Source of the DNA: Streptomyces sp. NBC_00341
GTDB taxonomy: Bacteria > Actinomycetota > Actinomycetes > Streptomycetales > Streptomycetaceae
NCBI RefSeq assembly: GCF_041435055.1
Contig: NZ_CP108002.1
Span: 2,480,001 to 2,544,000, forward strand
Direction of reading: 5' to 3'
DNA: 64,000 bases
Part shown: one piece after another, positions 49,526-59,853 of the stretch
Position numbering within the stretch: position 1 is the first letter of the stretch
How the letters are laid out: each line of letters begins with the position of its first letter
The notes under the pieces: generated by a model
What the model saw: the letters and a program-made list of their open reading frames with translations, nothing else
What the model was told of the DNA's origin: nothing
Database searches by the model: none
Made by a program: the position numbers and the translations under genes

Positions 49526-50260
49526 CTACGTCCGGGACTTGTAGCCGCGTCCCCACTGCATCCCGTAGCCGTACAGCCGGTCCAGCTCCGACTGGAAGCC
49601 GTAGACGAACTTCACCTCGCGCCGCACGATCAGCTCGTCCTTGACGTTCTCCACCGTGAACACGGCGCACGAGCGTGCCTGCGGGGCCCGCTCGTCCAGC
49701 TCGATCTCGATGCGCGGCCCGTTGCCCGGGTAGAGCGTCACCTTGGCGTGCGTACGGTCGAAGGCCGGGGTCTGGTCGTAGATGTAGACGAAGAACAGCA
49801 GCCGCTTGATCTGGTCGCGCTGGTCGAGGTTGACGTAGACCGTCTCGCCGGACGGTGCGCCGAAGCGGTCGTCGCCGCTGAGCCTGATGTAGGGCGGCGC
49901 GTTCAGGTCACCGATCAGGTTGCCGAGCGGCTGCACCACGCCCTTGGTGCCGTCCGCCAGCTCGTACATGCAGCCCAGGTCCAGGTCGACGTTGACCACG
50001 CCCTGGGTGTGCGCCTGGACCACGTCCGGCTTGAAGAGCTTGAGCGGTCTCAGCAGCCGGCCGCTCTGCCGCGACCGGCCCTCGATGTCGGAGGTGCGCA
50101 TCCGCCAGGAGAGGTTGACCCGGAGGTTGCCGGTCAGCGCGCCCTGTTTGGTCAGCGAGACCGTGGCATGCCGCCGCGAGAGCACGATGGAGTTGGTGGC
50201 CGCGTTGCCCGACTCGAACTGCGCTTCCCGCCCCGGCCACAAGTTGTCCCAGAACGCCAT
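49526..50260 (-). CDS. TerA-like tellurium resistance family protein
   Basis: The product has 244 residues. It starts MAFWDNLWPGREAQFESGNA and contains the TerA-type strands LTKQGALTGNLRVNLSWRMR and LDLGCMYELADGTKGVVQPL, the latter shared with the TerD/TerA superfamily. The C-terminal part (VKFVYGFQSELDRLYGYGMQ) is specific. ATG 50260 is chosen because the sequence before it (to 50422) has no clear ribosome-binding site and low similarity. A role in Ter-dependent membrane stress protection is inferred from the neighbours. Confidence 0.78.
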   Translation of the reverse strand: MAFWDNLWPGREAQFESGNAATNSIVLSRRHATVSLTKQGALTGNLRVNLSWRMRTSDIEGRSRQSGRLLRPLKLFKPDVVQAHTQGVVNVDLDLGCMYELADGTKGVVQPLGNLIGDLNAPPYIRLSGDDRFGAPSGETVYVNLDQRDQIKRLLFFVYIYDQTPAFDRTHAKVTLYPGNGPRIEIELDERAPQARSCAVFTVENVKDELIVRREVKFVYGFQSELDRLYGYGMQWGRGYKSRT

Positions 50261-50433
50261 CCCCAACCCCCACACATATCGGCCACGCCGGATACCCGGC
50301 CCCGCACCCGCCGCATGCGCCACACACGACGCACGCACCGCTGCGGGGCGGCTCCGGGCCGGGTCCGGGATCTTCCCGAAGACCTTCACCGTACGAGCCG
50401 CCCCGCAGAGAGCGTTCCTCATTACCTACCGGG

Positions 50434-51591
50434 TCACACCCCGGCGGGCACTTCGGACGTGGAACCACCGTCCCCGCCACCGTCTCCGCCGCCGCCTTCG
50501 GCCTCCAGCGCCTTGTTGCGCCGGACCGACGACCAGAACGACCAGGCGATCAGGACGACCCCGACGAGACCCGTGATGAGCTCGTTGATCTCGTACTGGA
50601 TCGTGACGAGCAGGATGACGGCCAGCGCGCCGATCGCGTAGTGCGCGCCGTGCTCCAGGTAGACGTAGTCGTCCAGGGTGCCCTGGCGGACCAGGTAGAC
50701 CGTGAGCGAACGGACGTACATGGCACCGATACCGAGGCCCAGCGCCATCAGCACGATCTCGTTGGTGATGGCGAACGCGCCGATCACGCCGTCGAACGAG
50801 AAGGACGCGTCGAGCACTTCCAGGTAGAGGAACATGAAGAACGCGGCCTTGCCGGAGAGTACGACCGCGGAGACGTTCTTGCCGGTCCGCTTGGCCTGTT
50901 CCTCCTCCTCGTGCTCGCGTTCCTCCGCCTCTTCGAGCTTGTCCTCGAAGAAGCCGGAGAGCCCGCCGACGATGAGATAGGTGATCAGACCCGCGATTCC
51001 CGCGAGCAGGACCGTCTCCGCCTTGTCCGCGTGGCCGCCGCCGTGCTGGTGCGCGTTGGCCGCGAACGTCATCGACGTGATCAGCAGGACGATCAGCGCG
51101 ATGCAGACCGACAGCATGTCGACCTTGCCGAGCTTGGCGAGCGGGCGCTCGATCCAGCGCAGCCACTGGATGTCACGGTCCTCGAAGATGAAGTCGAGGA
51201 AGATCATCAAAAGGAACATCCCACCGAAGGAGGCAATCGCCGGGTGGGCGTCCGTGACCAGTTCCTTGTAGCGGTCCGGGTCATTGAAGGAAAGATCAAC
51301 GGCCTCGATCGGACCCAGTTTGGCAGTGATGGCCACGATCACGACGGGGAACACCAGCCGCATACCGAAGACCGCGATGAGCACACCGACCGTGAGGAAG
51401 ATCTTCTGCCAGAAGGCACTCATCTTCTTCAGGATTCCGGCGTTGATCACCGCGTTGTCGAAGGACAGCGAGATCTCCAGGACGGTGAGGATCGCCACTA
51501 CTCCGAAGGCCTCCCACCCCCCGTAGAACCACGCTGCGACCAGGCCGATCGCGGTAATCGCGAACGACCAGCCGAAGGTTTTCAGAAGCAC
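50434..51591 (-). CDS. DUF475/TerC-like integral membrane protein
   Basis: The product has 385 residues and about nine membrane segments. VLEISLSFDNAVINAGILKK and LDASFSFDGVIGAFAITNEI are the paired acidic transmembrane motifs of the TerC/DUF475 superfamily, which bind metal ions. A central charged region (EDKLEEAEEREHEEEEQAKR) is cytosolic. TerC-type proteins move or sense cations such as Mn2+ and work with TerD proteins. A Gly-rich tail (GGGGDGGGDGGS) closes the chain. It starts at GTG 51591, downstream of the TerD gene at 51662 in the same direction. Confidence 0.87.
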   Translation of the reverse strand: MLLKTFGWSFAITAIGLVAAWFYGGWEAFGVVAILTVLEISLSFDNAVINAGILKKMSAFWQKIFLTVGVLIAVFGMRLVFPVVIVAITAKLGPIEAVDLSFNDPDRYKELVTDAHPAIASFGGMFLLMIFLDFIFEDRDIQWLRWIERPLAKLGKVDMLSVCIALIVLLITSMTFAANAHQHGGGHADKAETVLLAGIAGLITYLIVGGLSGFFEDKLEEAEEREHEEEEQAKRTGKNVSAVVLSGKAAFFMFLYLEVLDASFSFDGVIGAFAITNEIVLMALGLGIGAMYVRSLTVYLVRQGTLDDYVYLEHGAHYAIGALAVILLVTIQYEINELITGLVGVVLIAWSFWSSVRRNKALEAEGGGGDGGGDGGSTSEVPAGV

Positions 51592-51661
51592 TGGCTACCC
51601 CATCATTTATGTAACGGGTCTCCCCCGGTGAGTACGGGGCTCCCCCGCGCCGAGCGCGGCT

Positions 51662-52237
51662 TTACGAAACGTTGACCCCGAAGTCTAGAGCGATGCCCCG
51701 CAGTCCCGACGCGTACCCCTGCCCCACCGCACGGAACTTCCACTCGCCGCCATAGCGGTAGAGCTCACCGAAGATCATCGCGGTCTCCGTCGAGGCGTCC
51801 TCGCTCAGGTCGTAACGCGCGAGTTCCTGACCGTCGGCCTGGTTCACCACCCTGATGAACGCGTTGCTGATCTGCCCGAAGGTCTGGCCGCGGCTGTCGG
51901 CCTCATGGATCGAGACCGGGAAGACGATCTTGTCGCAATGGGCCGGCACCTGGGTGAGGTTGACGATGACGGACTCGTCGTCGCCCTCGCCCTCACCCGT
52001 GAGGTTGTCACCGGTGTGTTCCACGGAGCCGTCGGGGCTCGTGAGGTTGTTGTAGAACACGAACCACTCGTCACCGAGCACCCGGCCCGACTGGCACAGC
52101 AGCGCGCTGGCGTCGAGGTCGAAATCGGCCCCGGTGGTGGATCGTGCGTCCCAGCCGAGCCCGATGAGTACCTGGGTGAGATCGGGTGCGGCCTTGGAGA
52201 GGGAGACATTGCCTCCCTTGGCGAGTGTGACGCCCAT
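51662..52237 (-). CDS. terD: TerD-family protein (1 of tandem pair)
   Basis: The product has 191 residues: [85 protein letters not shown] and [20 protein letters not shown]. All the acidic calcium-binding loop residues are kept (DFDLDAS and the [12 protein letters not shown] loop). It is about 75% similar by eye to the second TerD at 52387, with which it forms a tandem duplication, and precedes the DUF475 gene. Classic role: stress and tellurite resistance and Ca2+ binding. Confidence 0.92.
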   Translation of the reverse strand: MGVTLAKGGNVSLSKAAPDLTQVLIGLGWDARSTTGADFDLDASALLCQSGRVLGDEWFVFYNNLTSPDGSVEHTGDNLTGEGEGDDESVIVNLTQVPAHCDKIVFPVSIHEADSRGQTFGQISNAFIRVVNQADGQELARYDLSEDASTETAMIFGELYRYGGEWKFRAVGQGYASGLRGIALDFGVNVS

Positions 52238-52386
52238 GGTGTGTGTCCTCCCCGAGTGGATGAACCGTCTGTTGAGCGCGTCCGGCGCCGCACAGGGTGC
52301 GGCGCCGGACGGGGACGTGCTGGTGCCTGCCCGGGGCCGCGCGTGCGCGGGCCCGGAACCGGCGGGTCTAGTAGCCGGTCACGGTC

Positions 52387-52962
52387 CTAGACGTTGACGC
52401 CGAAGTCCTGCGCGATGCCGCGCAGACCCGAGGCGTAGCCCTGACCGATGGCACGGAACTTCCACTCCGCGCCGTTGCGGTACAGCTCGCCGAAGACCAT
52501 GGCGGTCTCCGTCGAGGCGTCCTCGCTCAGGTCGTAGCGGGCGAGCTCGCTGTTGTCGGCCTGGTTGACCACGCGGATGTACGCGTTGCGCACCTGGCCG
52601 AAGCTCTGCTGGCGCGACTCGGCCTCGTAGATCGAGACCGGGAAGACGATCTTGTCGACATCGGCCGGGACACCGGCCAGGTTGACCTTGATGACCTCGT
52701 CGTCGCCCTCGCCCTCACCGGTGAGGTTGTCACCGGTGTGCTCGACGGAGCCGTCGGGGCTCTTGAGGTTGTTGAAGAAGACGAAATTGCCGTCGTTGCC
52801 GACCTTGCCCTCGGCGTTCGTCAGCAGGGCGCTGGCGTCGAGGTCGAAGTCTCCACCGGTGGTGGTACGAGCGTCCCAGCCCAGACCCACGATGACCGCG
52901 GTCAGGTTGGGCGCGGCCTTGGTCAGCGAGACGTTGCCGCCCTTGCTGAGGCTGACTCCCAT
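52387..52962 (-). CDS. terD: TerD-family protein (2 of tandem pair)
   Basis: The product has 191 residues starting [20 protein letters not shown]. The domain matches the neighbour at 51662, with all calcium-loop residues present ([33 protein letters not shown]). The ATG at 52962 is used; the longer frame to 53025 lacks similarity. The spacer to the first copy (52238-52386) is rich in GC and has no gene. It lies upstream of the other ter genes and downstream of the peroxiredoxin gene. Confidence 0.92.
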   Translation of the reverse strand: MGVSLSKGGNVSLTKAAPNLTAVIVGLGWDARTTTGGDFDLDASALLTNAEGKVGNDGNFVFFNNLKSPDGSVEHTGDNLTGEGEGDDEVIKVNLAGVPADVDKIVFPVSIYEAESRQQSFGQVRNAYIRVVNQADNSELARYDLSEDASTETAMVFGELYRNGAEWKFRAIGQGYASGLRGIAQDFGVNV

Positions 52963-53112
52963 GAGTCCTCCCATTGGTTTCCTTGGGGGCCGGCCGGTGC
53001 CGGCGCCTCCACGTTGCGTTGGCATCGGATCAACGAGTGGATCCTAGTGACCGGTTCCCGGCCAAAACAGGCTTTTGGCCGGGGGTCGCCCGGAGATCCC
53101 CCGGATCTCGGA

Positions 53113-53571
53113 TCAGAGAGTGCCGAGCGCCTTGACGTAGTCGTTGAGGTCGCGCGCGTCGGGCAGGCCGTTGACGACCGTCCAGCGCACCACGCCCTCC
53201 TTGTCGATGATGAAGGTGCCGCGCACCGCGCAGCCCTTCTCCTCGTCGAAGACGCCGTACGCCCGCGAGGTCTCGCCGTGCGGCCAGAAGTCCGACAGCA
53301 GCGGGTACTCCAGGCCCTCCTGCTCGGCGAATACGCGCAGGGTGTGGATGGAGTCGTTGGAGACGGCGAGCAGCTGCGTGTCGTCGTTCTCGAACGTGGG
53401 CAGCTCGTCGCGCAGGGCGCAGAGCTCACCCGTGCAGACGCCGGTGAAGGCGAACGGGTAGAACAGCAGCACCACGTTCTTGGCGCCGCGAAATTCGGAG
53501 AGCTTCACGGTCCGGCCGTGATTGTCCTTCAGCTCGAAATCCGGGGCCTTGGTGCCGACCTCGATCGCCAT
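53113..53571 (-). CDS. Peroxiredoxin (AhpE-like, 1-Cys type)
   Basis: The product has 152 residues. [20 protein letters not shown] contains the catalytic Cys (C46) with the P-x-x-x-T-x-x-C pattern; a second Cys at about position 51 (ELC) may form a disulfide. The N-terminal start [20 protein letters not shown] and the end [14 protein letters not shown] match AhpE-type alkyl hydroperoxide reductases. It reduces peroxides with thiols. It sits between DUF3052 and ter genes and may share the stress context. Confidence 0.88.
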   Translation of the reverse strand: MAIEVGTKAPDFELKDNHGRTVKLSEFRGAKNVVLLFYPFAFTGVCTGELCALRDELPTFENDDTQLLAVSNDSIHTLRVFAEQEGLEYPLLSDFWPHGETSRAYGVFDEEKGCAVRGTFIIDKEGVVRWTVVNGLPDARDLNDYVKALGTL

Positions 53572-53770
53572 GAAACGCGTCCCTTCGCTACGTCGCCGGG
53601 CTGGGCTGTCCGGGTGACTCCCACCACCCTACGCAGATGCCCCTGGCGGCCGTGCGGCACCCGCAGAAGGTCACCCCGCGGGTCCTCGCAGGTCCCTGCG
53701 GGCCGCTGCCGGGGCTTCACGGCTGCCGACGGGTGTCCCCGGGCGGGCTGCGGGCGAGACGGGTATACGA

Positions 53771-53804
53771 AGGCCCCCGGGCGGCTTGCTGCCGTCGGGG
53801 GCCT
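53771..53804. terminator. Hairpin between peroxiredoxin and DUF3052 genes
   Basis: Arms AGGCCCCCG (53771-53779) and CGGGGGCCT (53796-53804) flank a loop that can also pair in part (GGCGGC..GCCG). It lies 18 nt downstream of the DUF3052 stop on the minus strand. Confidence 0.65.
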
Positions 53805-53822
53805 CCAGTGGCGATATGCGGT

Positions 53823-54263
53823 TCAGCGCCTGGGCTTGGCCGCCACCTTCGGTGTGGCCAGACGGCTGCCCGTCCAGTCCTTGCCCGCACTGATGCTCTT
53901 GGTCTGGGCGAGACCGGCTGTCTGGGCAGCCTCGTTGATGTCGCTCGGCTCGACGTATCCGTCACGGCCGGTCTTCGGCGTCATCAGCCAGACCGTGCCG
54001 CCTTCCTCGAGCAGACCAATGGCATCCACCAGCGCGTCCGTAAGGTCGCCGTCCTCGTCGCGGAACCAGAGCAGGACGACGTCTGCGACGTCGTCGTAGT
54101 CCTCGTCGACGAGATCCTGGCCGATAGTGGCCTCAATGCCCTCACGGAGCTCCAGCTCGACGTCGTCGTCGTAGCCGATCTCCTGGACCACCTGTCCGGG
54201 CTCGAACCCCAGGCGTGCTGCCGGGTTGGTCCGCTCCTCCGCGTGGTCCGCGGTCGCGCTCAC
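53823..54263 (-). CDS. DUF3052 family protein
   Basis: The product has 146 residues from GTG 54263, preceded by GGAGGCAACCC. The sequence VSATADHAEERTNPAARLGF ... EPGQVVQEIGYDDDVELELR ... ADVVLLWFRDEDGDLTDALV ... GGTVWLMTPKTGRDGYVEPS is the DUF3052 pattern, near-universal in streptomycetes and often upstream of aceE, as here. It is very acidic. Function is unproven. It is divergent from aceE. Confidence 0.9.
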   Translation of the reverse strand: MSATADHAEERTNPAARLGFEPGQVVQEIGYDDDVELELREGIEATIGQDLVDEDYDDVADVVLLWFRDEDGDLTDALVDAIGLLEEGGTVWLMTPKTGRDGYVEPSDINEAAQTAGLAQTKSISAGKDWTGSRLATPKVAAKPRR

Positions 54264-54802
54264 GGGTTGCCTCCTGATCATGTTTCGGAAAATGCTGCAG
54301 CCACGCGCGTACGCGGGGCGTTGGCCGTAGTCCACACGGGAGCGGCGGATCGCGCAAGTACCCAGGGCACGAGACCGCCTAAACGGTGACGTTTCGTGCC
54401 ACGTCGCCGCACTGTTGGCGGCCCCTTGCCGGAGCCTGCGCTACCGTCCACACCCTTTACGTCCTTGAACAGCTTATGCCGTTTCGGTCCGGCAATCGGA
54501 GTCGAGCAGTGTTTGGGAACACTTGGACGACTTGGGCGTATGGTTGCGGTTTCGCCCGACCCATCCTGCCCGACCTGCCCACAACACGCCTCCCGCCTCC
54601 CGGATACCCGCTCCGGCGCGGCCCATCCGGGGCTTGGGCCGTCCGGTGACACGGTGTCCCGGAAAGCCCCTGGTTACCCTTCGGTAGAGGTGACGTTTGC
54701 GCCCTCGCGGTACACGATGGGACGGCGTACGTGTACACATCCCGGGGGCGTGAATCCCGCAACCAGGCCCCGAAGCGCAGCACCGAACAGCGAAGGAACA
54801 GC
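54264..54802. other. Long intergenic region between DUF3052 gene and aceE
   Basis: About 540 nt with no supported gene; the plus-strand frames here are aceE upstream noise. It holds the palindrome at 54508-54523, which with the divergent arrangement points to control of aceE and/or the DUF3052 gene. Confidence 0.5.
54508..54523. promoter_or_regulatory. Palindrome AGTGTT-TGGG-AACACT in aceE upstream region
   Basis: AGTGTT and AACACT flank a 4-nt spacer. It lies about 280 nt before the aceE start and 245 nt before the DUF3052 start. The binding protein is not known. Confidence 0.4.
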
Positions 54803-57544
54803 GTGGCTTCCGGATCCGATCGCAACCCGATCATCATTGGCGGCCTTCCGAGTCAGGTCCCGGATTTCGATCCCGAAGAGACCCAGGAATGGCTCGACTC
54901 CCTCGACGCCGCCGTCGACGAGCGGGGCCGCGAGCGGGCCCGCTACCTCATGCTCCGGCTCATCGAGCGCGCACGCGAGAAGCGCGTCGCGGTGCCGGAG
55001 ATGCGCAGCACGGACTACGTGAACACCATCGCCACGAAGGACGAGCCGTTCTTCCCCGGCGACGAGGACGTCGAGCGCAAGGTCCTCAACGCGACCCGCT
55101 GGAACGCGGCCGTGATGGTGTCGCGGGCTCAGCGTCCGGGGATCGGCGTGGGTGGCCACATCGCCACCTTCGCGTCCTCCGCCTCGCTGTACGACGTGGG
55201 CTTCAACCACTTCTTCCGCGGCAAGGACGACGGCAAGGGCGGCGACCAGATCTTCTTCCAGGGGCACGCCTCCCCCGGGATCTACGCCCGCGCCTTCCTG
55301 CTGGACCGGCTGAGCGAGGCGCAGCTCGACGCCTTCCGCCAGGAGAAGTCGAAGGCGCCGAACGGCCTGTCCAGCTACCCGCACCCGCGGCTGATGCCGG
55401 ACTTCTGGGAGTTCCCGACCGTCTCGATGGGTCTGGGCCCGCTGGGCGCGATCTACCAGGCGCGGATGAACCGGTACATGGAGGCGCGCGGTATCGCGGA
55501 CACCTCCGATTCGCACGTCTGGGCGTATCTCGGGGACGGCGAGATGGACGAGCCGGAGTCGCTCGGCCAGCTCTCCATCGCCGCCCGTGAGGGCCTGGAC
55601 AACCTGACCTTCGTCGTCAACTGCAACCTGCAGCGGCTCGACGGCCCGGTGCGCGGCAACGGCAAGATCATCCAGGAGCTGGAGTCGCAGTTCCGCGGGG
55701 CCGGCTGGAACGTCATCAAGCTCGTCTGGGACCGCTCCTGGGACCCGCTGCTCGCGCAGGACCGCACGGGCATCCTGGTCAACAAGCTGAACACCACGCC
55801 GGACGGCCAGTTCCAGACGTACGCCACCGAGACGGGCGCGTACATCCGCGATCACTTCTTCGGTGACGACGCCCGGCTGCGGGACATGGTCAAGGACATG
55901 TCCGACCAGCAGATCCTGCACCTGGGCCGCGGCGGTCACGACCACCGCAAGGTCTACGCGGCGTACGCGGCGGCCAAGGCCCACAAGGGCCAGCCGACGG
56001 TGATCCTGGCGCAGACGGTCAAGGGCTGGACGCTGGGGCCGAACTTCGAGGGCCGCAACGCGACCCACCAGATGAAGAAGCTCACGGCCGAGGACCTGAA
56101 GCGCTTCCGGGACCGGCTGCACATCCCGATCGCGGACTCCCAGCTGGAGGACGGCAACCCGCCGTACTACCACCCGGGCCGCGACTCGGAGGAGATCCAG
56201 TACATGCACGACCGCCGCAAGGGCCTGGGCGGTTACGTCCCGACCCGGGTGGTGCGGGCGAAGCCGCTGGCGCTGCCCGACGACAAGGCGTACGCGAGCG
56301 CGAAGAAGGGCTCGGGCCAGCAGTCGATCGCCACCACCATGGCGTTCGTCCGCATCCTGAAGGACCTCATGCGGGACAAGGAGATCGGCAAGCGTTTCGT
56401 GCTGATCGCGCCCGACGAGTACCGCACCTTCGGCATGGACGCGTTCTTCCCGAGTGCGAAGATCTACAACCCGCTGGGTCAGCAGTACGAGTCGGTGGAC
56501 CGCGATCTGCTGCTCGCGTACAAGGAGTCCCCGACCGGCCAGCTGCTGCACGACGGCATCTCGGAGGCGGGCTGCACCGCCTCGCTGATCGCCGCCGGAT
56601 CGGCCTACGCCACGCACGGCGAGCCGCTGATCCCGGTGTACGTCTTCTACTCGATGTTCGGTTTCCAGCGGACCGGCGACCAGTTCTGGCAGATGGCCGA
56701 CCAGCTCGCGCGCGGCTTCGTGCTGGGCGCCACCGCCGGCCGTACGACGCTGACCGGCGAGGGCCTCCAGCACGCGGACGGCCACTCGCAGCTGCTCGCC
56801 TCGACCAACCCGGGCTGTGTCGCGTACGACCCCGCGTTCGGGTACGAGATCGGGCACATCGTCAAGGACGGTCTGCGCCGGATGTACGGGGGGACGCCCG
56901 AGGAGAACGAGGACGTCTTCTACTACCTCACCGTGTACAACGAGCCGATCCAGCACCCGGCCGAGCCCGCCGATGTGGACGTCGAGGGCATCCTCAAGGG
57001 CGTCTACCGCTACAGCAGCGGCGAGAAGGGCGAGATCCCCGCCCAGATCATGGCGTCCGGTGTGGCGGTCCCGTGGGCGGTCGAGGCGCAGCGCATCCTC
57101 GCGGACGAGTGGAACGTGAAGGCGGACGTCTGGTCGGCGACCTCCTGGAACGAGCTGCGGCGCGAGGCCGTGGACGTGGAGCGGTACAACCTGCTGCACC
57201 CGGAGGAGGAGCAGCGCGTCCCGTACGTGACGCGCAAGCTCTCCGGCGCGCAGGGCCCGTTCGTCGCGGTCTCGGACTGGATGCGGTCGGTACCGGACCA
57301 GATCGCGCGCTGGGTGCCCGGTGCGTACCAGTCGCTGGGTGCGGACGGCTTCGGCTTCGCGGACACGCGGGGCGCGGCACGCCGGTTCTTCCACATCGAC
57401 GCGCAGTCGATCGTCCTGGCGGTCCTCACCGAGCTGGCGAAGGACGGGAAGGTCGACCGTTCGGCGCTGAAGACCGCGGTCGACCGCTATGACCTGCTGG
57501 ATGTGGCCTCGGCCGATCCGGGGGCCGCGGGCGGCGACGCGTAA
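54803..57544 (+). CDS. aceE: Pyruvate dehydrogenase E1 component, homodimeric
   Basis: The product has about 913 residues. [20 protein letters not shown] gives the thiamine diphosphate GDG motif (the ThDP signature is GDGx24-27N), and [52 protein letters not shown] and [14 protein letters not shown] mark the AceE type. It converts pyruvate to acetyl groups for the dihydrolipoyl E2 protein in central metabolism. GTG 54803 follows GAAGGAACAGC, so the longer open frame from 54731 is not used. A terminator follows. Confidence 0.97.
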   Translation: MASGSDRNPIIIGGLPSQVPDFDPEETQEWLDSLDAAVDERGRERARYLMLRLIERAREKRVAVPEMRSTDYVNTIATKDEPFFPGDEDVERKVLNATRWNAAVMVSRAQRPGIGVGGHIATFASSASLYDVGFNHFFRGKDDGKGGDQIFFQGHASPGIYARAFLLDRLSEAQLDAFRQEKSKAPNGLSSYPHPRLMPDFWEFPTVSMGLGPLGAIYQARMNRYMEARGIADTSDSHVWAYLGDGEMDEPESLGQLSIAAREGLDNLTFVVNCNLQRLDGPVRGNGKIIQELESQFRGAGWNVIKLVWDRSWDPLLAQDRTGILVNKLNTTPDGQFQTYATETGAYIRDHFFGDDARLRDMVKDMSDQQILHLGRGGHDHRKVYAAYAAAKAHKGQPTVILAQTVKGWTLGPNFEGRNATHQMKKLTAEDLKRFRDRLHIPIADSQLEDGNPPYYHPGRDSEEIQYMHDRRKGLGGYVPTRVVRAKPLALPDDKAYASAKKGSGQQSIATTMAFVRILKDLMRDKEIGKRFVLIAPDEYRTFGMDAFFPSAKIYNPLGQQYESVDRDLLLAYKESPTGQLLHDGISEAGCTASLIAAGSAYATHGEPLIPVYVFYSMFGFQRTGDQFWQMADQLARGFVLGATAGRTTLTGEGLQHADGHSQLLASTNPGCVAYDPAFGYEIGHIVKDGLRRMYGGTPEENEDVFYYLTVYNEPIQHPAEPADVDVEGILKGVYRYSSGEKGEIPAQIMASGVAVPWAVEAQRILADEWNVKADVWSATSWNELRREAVDVERYNLLHPEEEQRVPYVTRKLSGAQGPFVAVSDWMRSVPDQIARWVPGAYQSLGADGFGFADTRGAARRFFHIDAQSIVLAVLTELAKDGKVDRSALKTAVDRYDLLDVASADPGAAGGDA

Positions 57545-57567
57545 CCGGCACGCACGGCGGTACGGGC

Positions 57568-57599
57568 GGGGCGGTGGGACCGGGAGGTCCCGCCGCCCC
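57568..57599 (+). terminator. Rho-independent-like hairpin after aceE
   Basis: A 14-bp stem (GGGGCGGTGGGACC with GGTCCCGCCGCCCC, one G-U) with a 4-nt loop starts 24 nt after the aceE stop. The convergent I36 gene ends just after. Confidence 0.8.
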
Positions 57600-57614
57600 G
57601 TCGTGTTCTCCGGG

Positions 57615-57998
57615 TCAGTTCTCCCAGACCTTGAAGGCGCGCACCTGGTACGGGGACTGCGGCACCCAGGTTCCGCCGCCCGGATAGGTGTCGAACTCAC
57701 CGGTCTCGCCGCACTCGGCCGACTGGTAGGTGGTGACCGGGCGGCCGGTGCGGTTGGCGAGCGCCTGGCCGGTGGAGCCCGCCGGCAGCGGCACACAGCT
57801 GTCGATGTCGATGGTGGACAGCTCGTGGACCTGCCGGCCGCCGGCGAACTCCGGTTTCGCCCAGAGGCAGAGCTGACCGCTCCCGCAGGCGCCGAGCCGG
57901 ACGGGCGCGGCCTCGGCGGGCGGGGCCAGGCCGGTGGGCAGAGCGGTGACGGCCAGGGCGGTGGCGGCCAGGACGGCGCCGACAACGGTTGTACGCAT
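57615..57998 (-). CDS. Secreted peptidase inhibitor family I36-like protein
   Basis: The product has 127 residues with a signal peptide (MRTTVVGAVLAATALAVTAL ... AEAAP). The mature part has Cys pairs C...SGQLCLWAKPEFAGG and SCVPLPAG...AECGETGEF, and the block GQLCLWAKPEFAGGRQ is the I36/SMI-type beta-gamma-crystallin-like fold of streptomycete secreted metalloprotease inhibitors. The target protease is unknown. It is convergent with aceE and follows the DHA2 exporter gene on the same strand behind a strong hairpin. Confidence 0.83.
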   Translation of the reverse strand: MRTTVVGAVLAATALAVTALPTGLAPPAEAAPVRLGACGSGQLCLWAKPEFAGGRQVHELSTIDIDSCVPLPAGSTGQALANRTGRPVTTYQSAECGETGEFDTYPGGGTWVPQSPYQVRAFKVWEN

Positions 57999-58097
57999 GT
58001 GAGTGAACCCCCGTGCTGATGTGGATCTTCCGCACCCAGCCTGAGCTGCGGGGCGGGCGTCCGGGAAGGGGCCGGGGGCCTTACCACCCTGATAGGC

Positions 58098-58131
58098 GAC
58101 AGCCCCGCCGGAGCGTTCCGGCGGGGCTGTC
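58098..58131 (-). terminator. Perfect 15-bp hairpin between DHA2 exporter and I36 gene
   Basis: GACAGCCCCGCCGGA (58098-58112) and TCCGGCGGGGCTGTC (58117-58131) form a perfect stem with a 4-nt loop. It probably terminates the exporter transcript on the minus strand. Confidence 0.82.
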
Positions 58132-58166
58132 GTGTGCACTGTGTTGACGCCTTCCGGCGCCGGGAC

Positions 58167-58234
58167 GGGGGGGGGGCGGATCAGATGTGACCAGCTCCCG
58201 TGGGGGGGGTCGGATCAGATGTGACCGGCGCCCG
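58167..58234. repeat. Tandem duplication covering the stop codon of the exporter
   Basis: A unit of about 34 bp (poly-G run, then CGGATCAGATGTGACC) occurs at 58167-58201 and 58202-58234 with few differences. The stop of the DHA2 gene (58215-58217) lies in the second unit, so its last codons (GAGHI) are duplicated downstream. Confidence 0.85.
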
Positions 58235-59825
58235 CGCCCGCCTCCGCGTTCTCACCGCGCTTGGTGAGGGTGGCGACCAGGGCCGCGATCACCGCGACGA
58301 TGCCCGCGACCATGAACGCCGTGCTCATGCCCGACACGAACGTGTCATGGGCGACGTTCACGATCTTGCCGGCGACCTCGGGCGGGGTGCCGGGGGCGAC
58401 CGGCGGAATGCCGACCTTGACGGCCTGGGACGCCTGGTCCAGCTGCTCGCCCGACAGCGGGGGCAGCTGTGCGTCCTTCCAGTTGTCGGCGAGCTCGGCG
58501 TCGACCCGGGCGGCCATGATGGCGCCGAGGACGGCCGTACCGAGGCTGCCGCCGACCTGCATCGCGGCCTGCTGGAGGCCTCCCGCGACACCCGAGAGCT
58601 CCATCGGGGCGTTGCCGACGATGACCTCGGTGGCGCCGACCATGACCGGCGCGAGGCCGAGGCCGAGCAGGGCGAACCAGATCGACATGGTGACGGTGCC
58701 GGTGCCGACGGTCAGCTGGGACATGCCGAAGCACGCGATCGCGGTGCACACCATGCCGCCGACCAGCGGGACCCGCGGGCCGAACTTCGTGATCAGGAAG
58801 CCCGCCAGCGGCGAGGCGACGATCATCATCGCGGTCAGCGGCAGCAGGTGCAGACCGGCGTCGACGGCCTTCATGCCGTGCACGTTCTGGAGGTAGAAGG
58901 TGACGAAGAACAGGCCGCCCATGAAGGCGAAGGCCATCAGCACCATCAGGACCGTACCGGCGGAGAGCGGCACGGAGCGGAACATCGCCAGCGGGATCAG
59001 CGGTTCCCTGACGCGCTGCTGGACGAGGGCGAACCCGACGAACAGGGCGACGGCGGCGATCAGGAAGCCGATCGTCTTGGGGTCGCCCCAGCCCCACTCC
59101 GAGCCCTTGATGAGGGCCCAGATCAGGCAGAACATCGCGCCGGACAGCAGCGCGATGCCCGCGAAGTCGAAGGAGCGCGGCGCGTTCTGCGCGCGGTGGT
59201 CCTTGAGGATCAGCACGCCGAGCACGAGCGCGACCACGCCGACCGGCACGTTGATGAAGAAGACGGACTGCCAGCTGACGTGCTCGACGAGCACGCCGCC
59301 CAGGATCGGGCCACCGGCGGTCGAGGCGCCGATCACCATGCCCCAGATGCCGATCGCCATGTTCAGCTTCTCGGCCGGGAAGGTGGCGCGGAGCAGACCG
59401 AGCGCGGCCGGCATCAGCAGGGCGCCGAAGAGGCCCTGGAGCACCCGGAAGGTGATGACCAGGGTGACACTGCTGGAGAGGCCGATGGCACCGGACGCCG
59501 CGGCGAAGCCGACGACGCCTATCAGGAAGGTCTGGCGGTGGCCGAACCGGTCACCGAGCTTGCCCGCGGTGATCAGGGAGACCGCGAGGGCGAGCATGTA
59601 GCCGTTGGTGATCCACTGGACGTCCGCGAGCGAGGCGCCGAGGTCCTTCTGGATCGCGGGGTTGGCGATCGCGACGATCGTGCCGTCGAGCGCAACCATC
59701 ATCACGCCGATGGCCACGGAGAACAGCGTCAGCCAGGGGTGGCCGCGCAGCCCCTTGGCAGGTGCGGGAACAGGGGCATCCCGGGGCTCCCGCGGTGCCT
59801 TTTCGACGGTGGTCTGACTAGTCAT
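58215..59825 (-). CDS. MFS DHA2 exporter, 14 TM (EmrB/QacA-like)
   Basis: The product has 536 residues and about 14 membrane helices. GVMMVALDGTIVAIANPAIQ is the DHA2 N-terminal motif (D-x-T-I-V). Loop motif A (GKLGDRFGHRQTFLIGVVGF) is present, and GGVLVEHVSWQSVFFINVPV carries motif C. It exports drugs or toxic metabolites using protons; the substrate is not known. It is divergent from the TetR gene 116 nt away, with a palindrome in the shared spacer. The stop codon is followed by a duplicated copy of itself and a strong hairpin. Confidence 0.9.
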   Translation of the reverse strand: MTSQTTVEKAPREPRDAPVPAPAKGLRGHPWLTLFSVAIGVMMVALDGTIVAIANPAIQKDLGASLADVQWITNGYMLALAVSLITAGKLGDRFGHRQTFLIGVVGFAAASGAIGLSSSVTLVITFRVLQGLFGALLMPAALGLLRATFPAEKLNMAIGIWGMVIGASTAGGPILGGVLVEHVSWQSVFFINVPVGVVALVLGVLILKDHRAQNAPRSFDFAGIALLSGAMFCLIWALIKGSEWGWGDPKTIGFLIAAVALFVGFALVQQRVREPLIPLAMFRSVPLSAGTVLMVLMAFAFMGGLFFVTFYLQNVHGMKAVDAGLHLLPLTAMMIVASPLAGFLITKFGPRVPLVGGMVCTAIACFGMSQLTVGTGTVTMSIWFALLGLGLAPVMVGATEVIVGNAPMELSGVAGGLQQAAMQVGGSLGTAVLGAIMAARVDAELADNWKDAQLPPLSGEQLDQASQAVKVGIPPVAPGTPPEVAGKIVNVAHDTFVSGMSTAFMVAGIVAVIAALVATLTKRGENAEAGAGAGHI

Positions 59826-59838
59826 ACCCGGAGATTAG

Positions 59839-59853
59839 TGTCAGTCGCTGACA
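59839..59853. promoter_or_regulatory. Perfect palindrome TGTCAGTCGCTGACA between exporter and TetR genes
   Basis: The 15-bp palindrome (6-bp arms with TCG centre) lies 14 nt upstream of the exporter start. TTGACA (59855-59860) and GTAACT (17 nt later) could form a promoter for the TetR gene on the plus strand. TetR operators have this design, so it is probably the binding site of the TetR gene product. Confidence 0.7.

Noticed and set aside
54674..58087. Minus-strand open frame of 1137 codons
   Set aside because: It is antisense to aceE and the I36 gene, shows Arg/Val/Gly/His-rich shadow composition, and matches no family.
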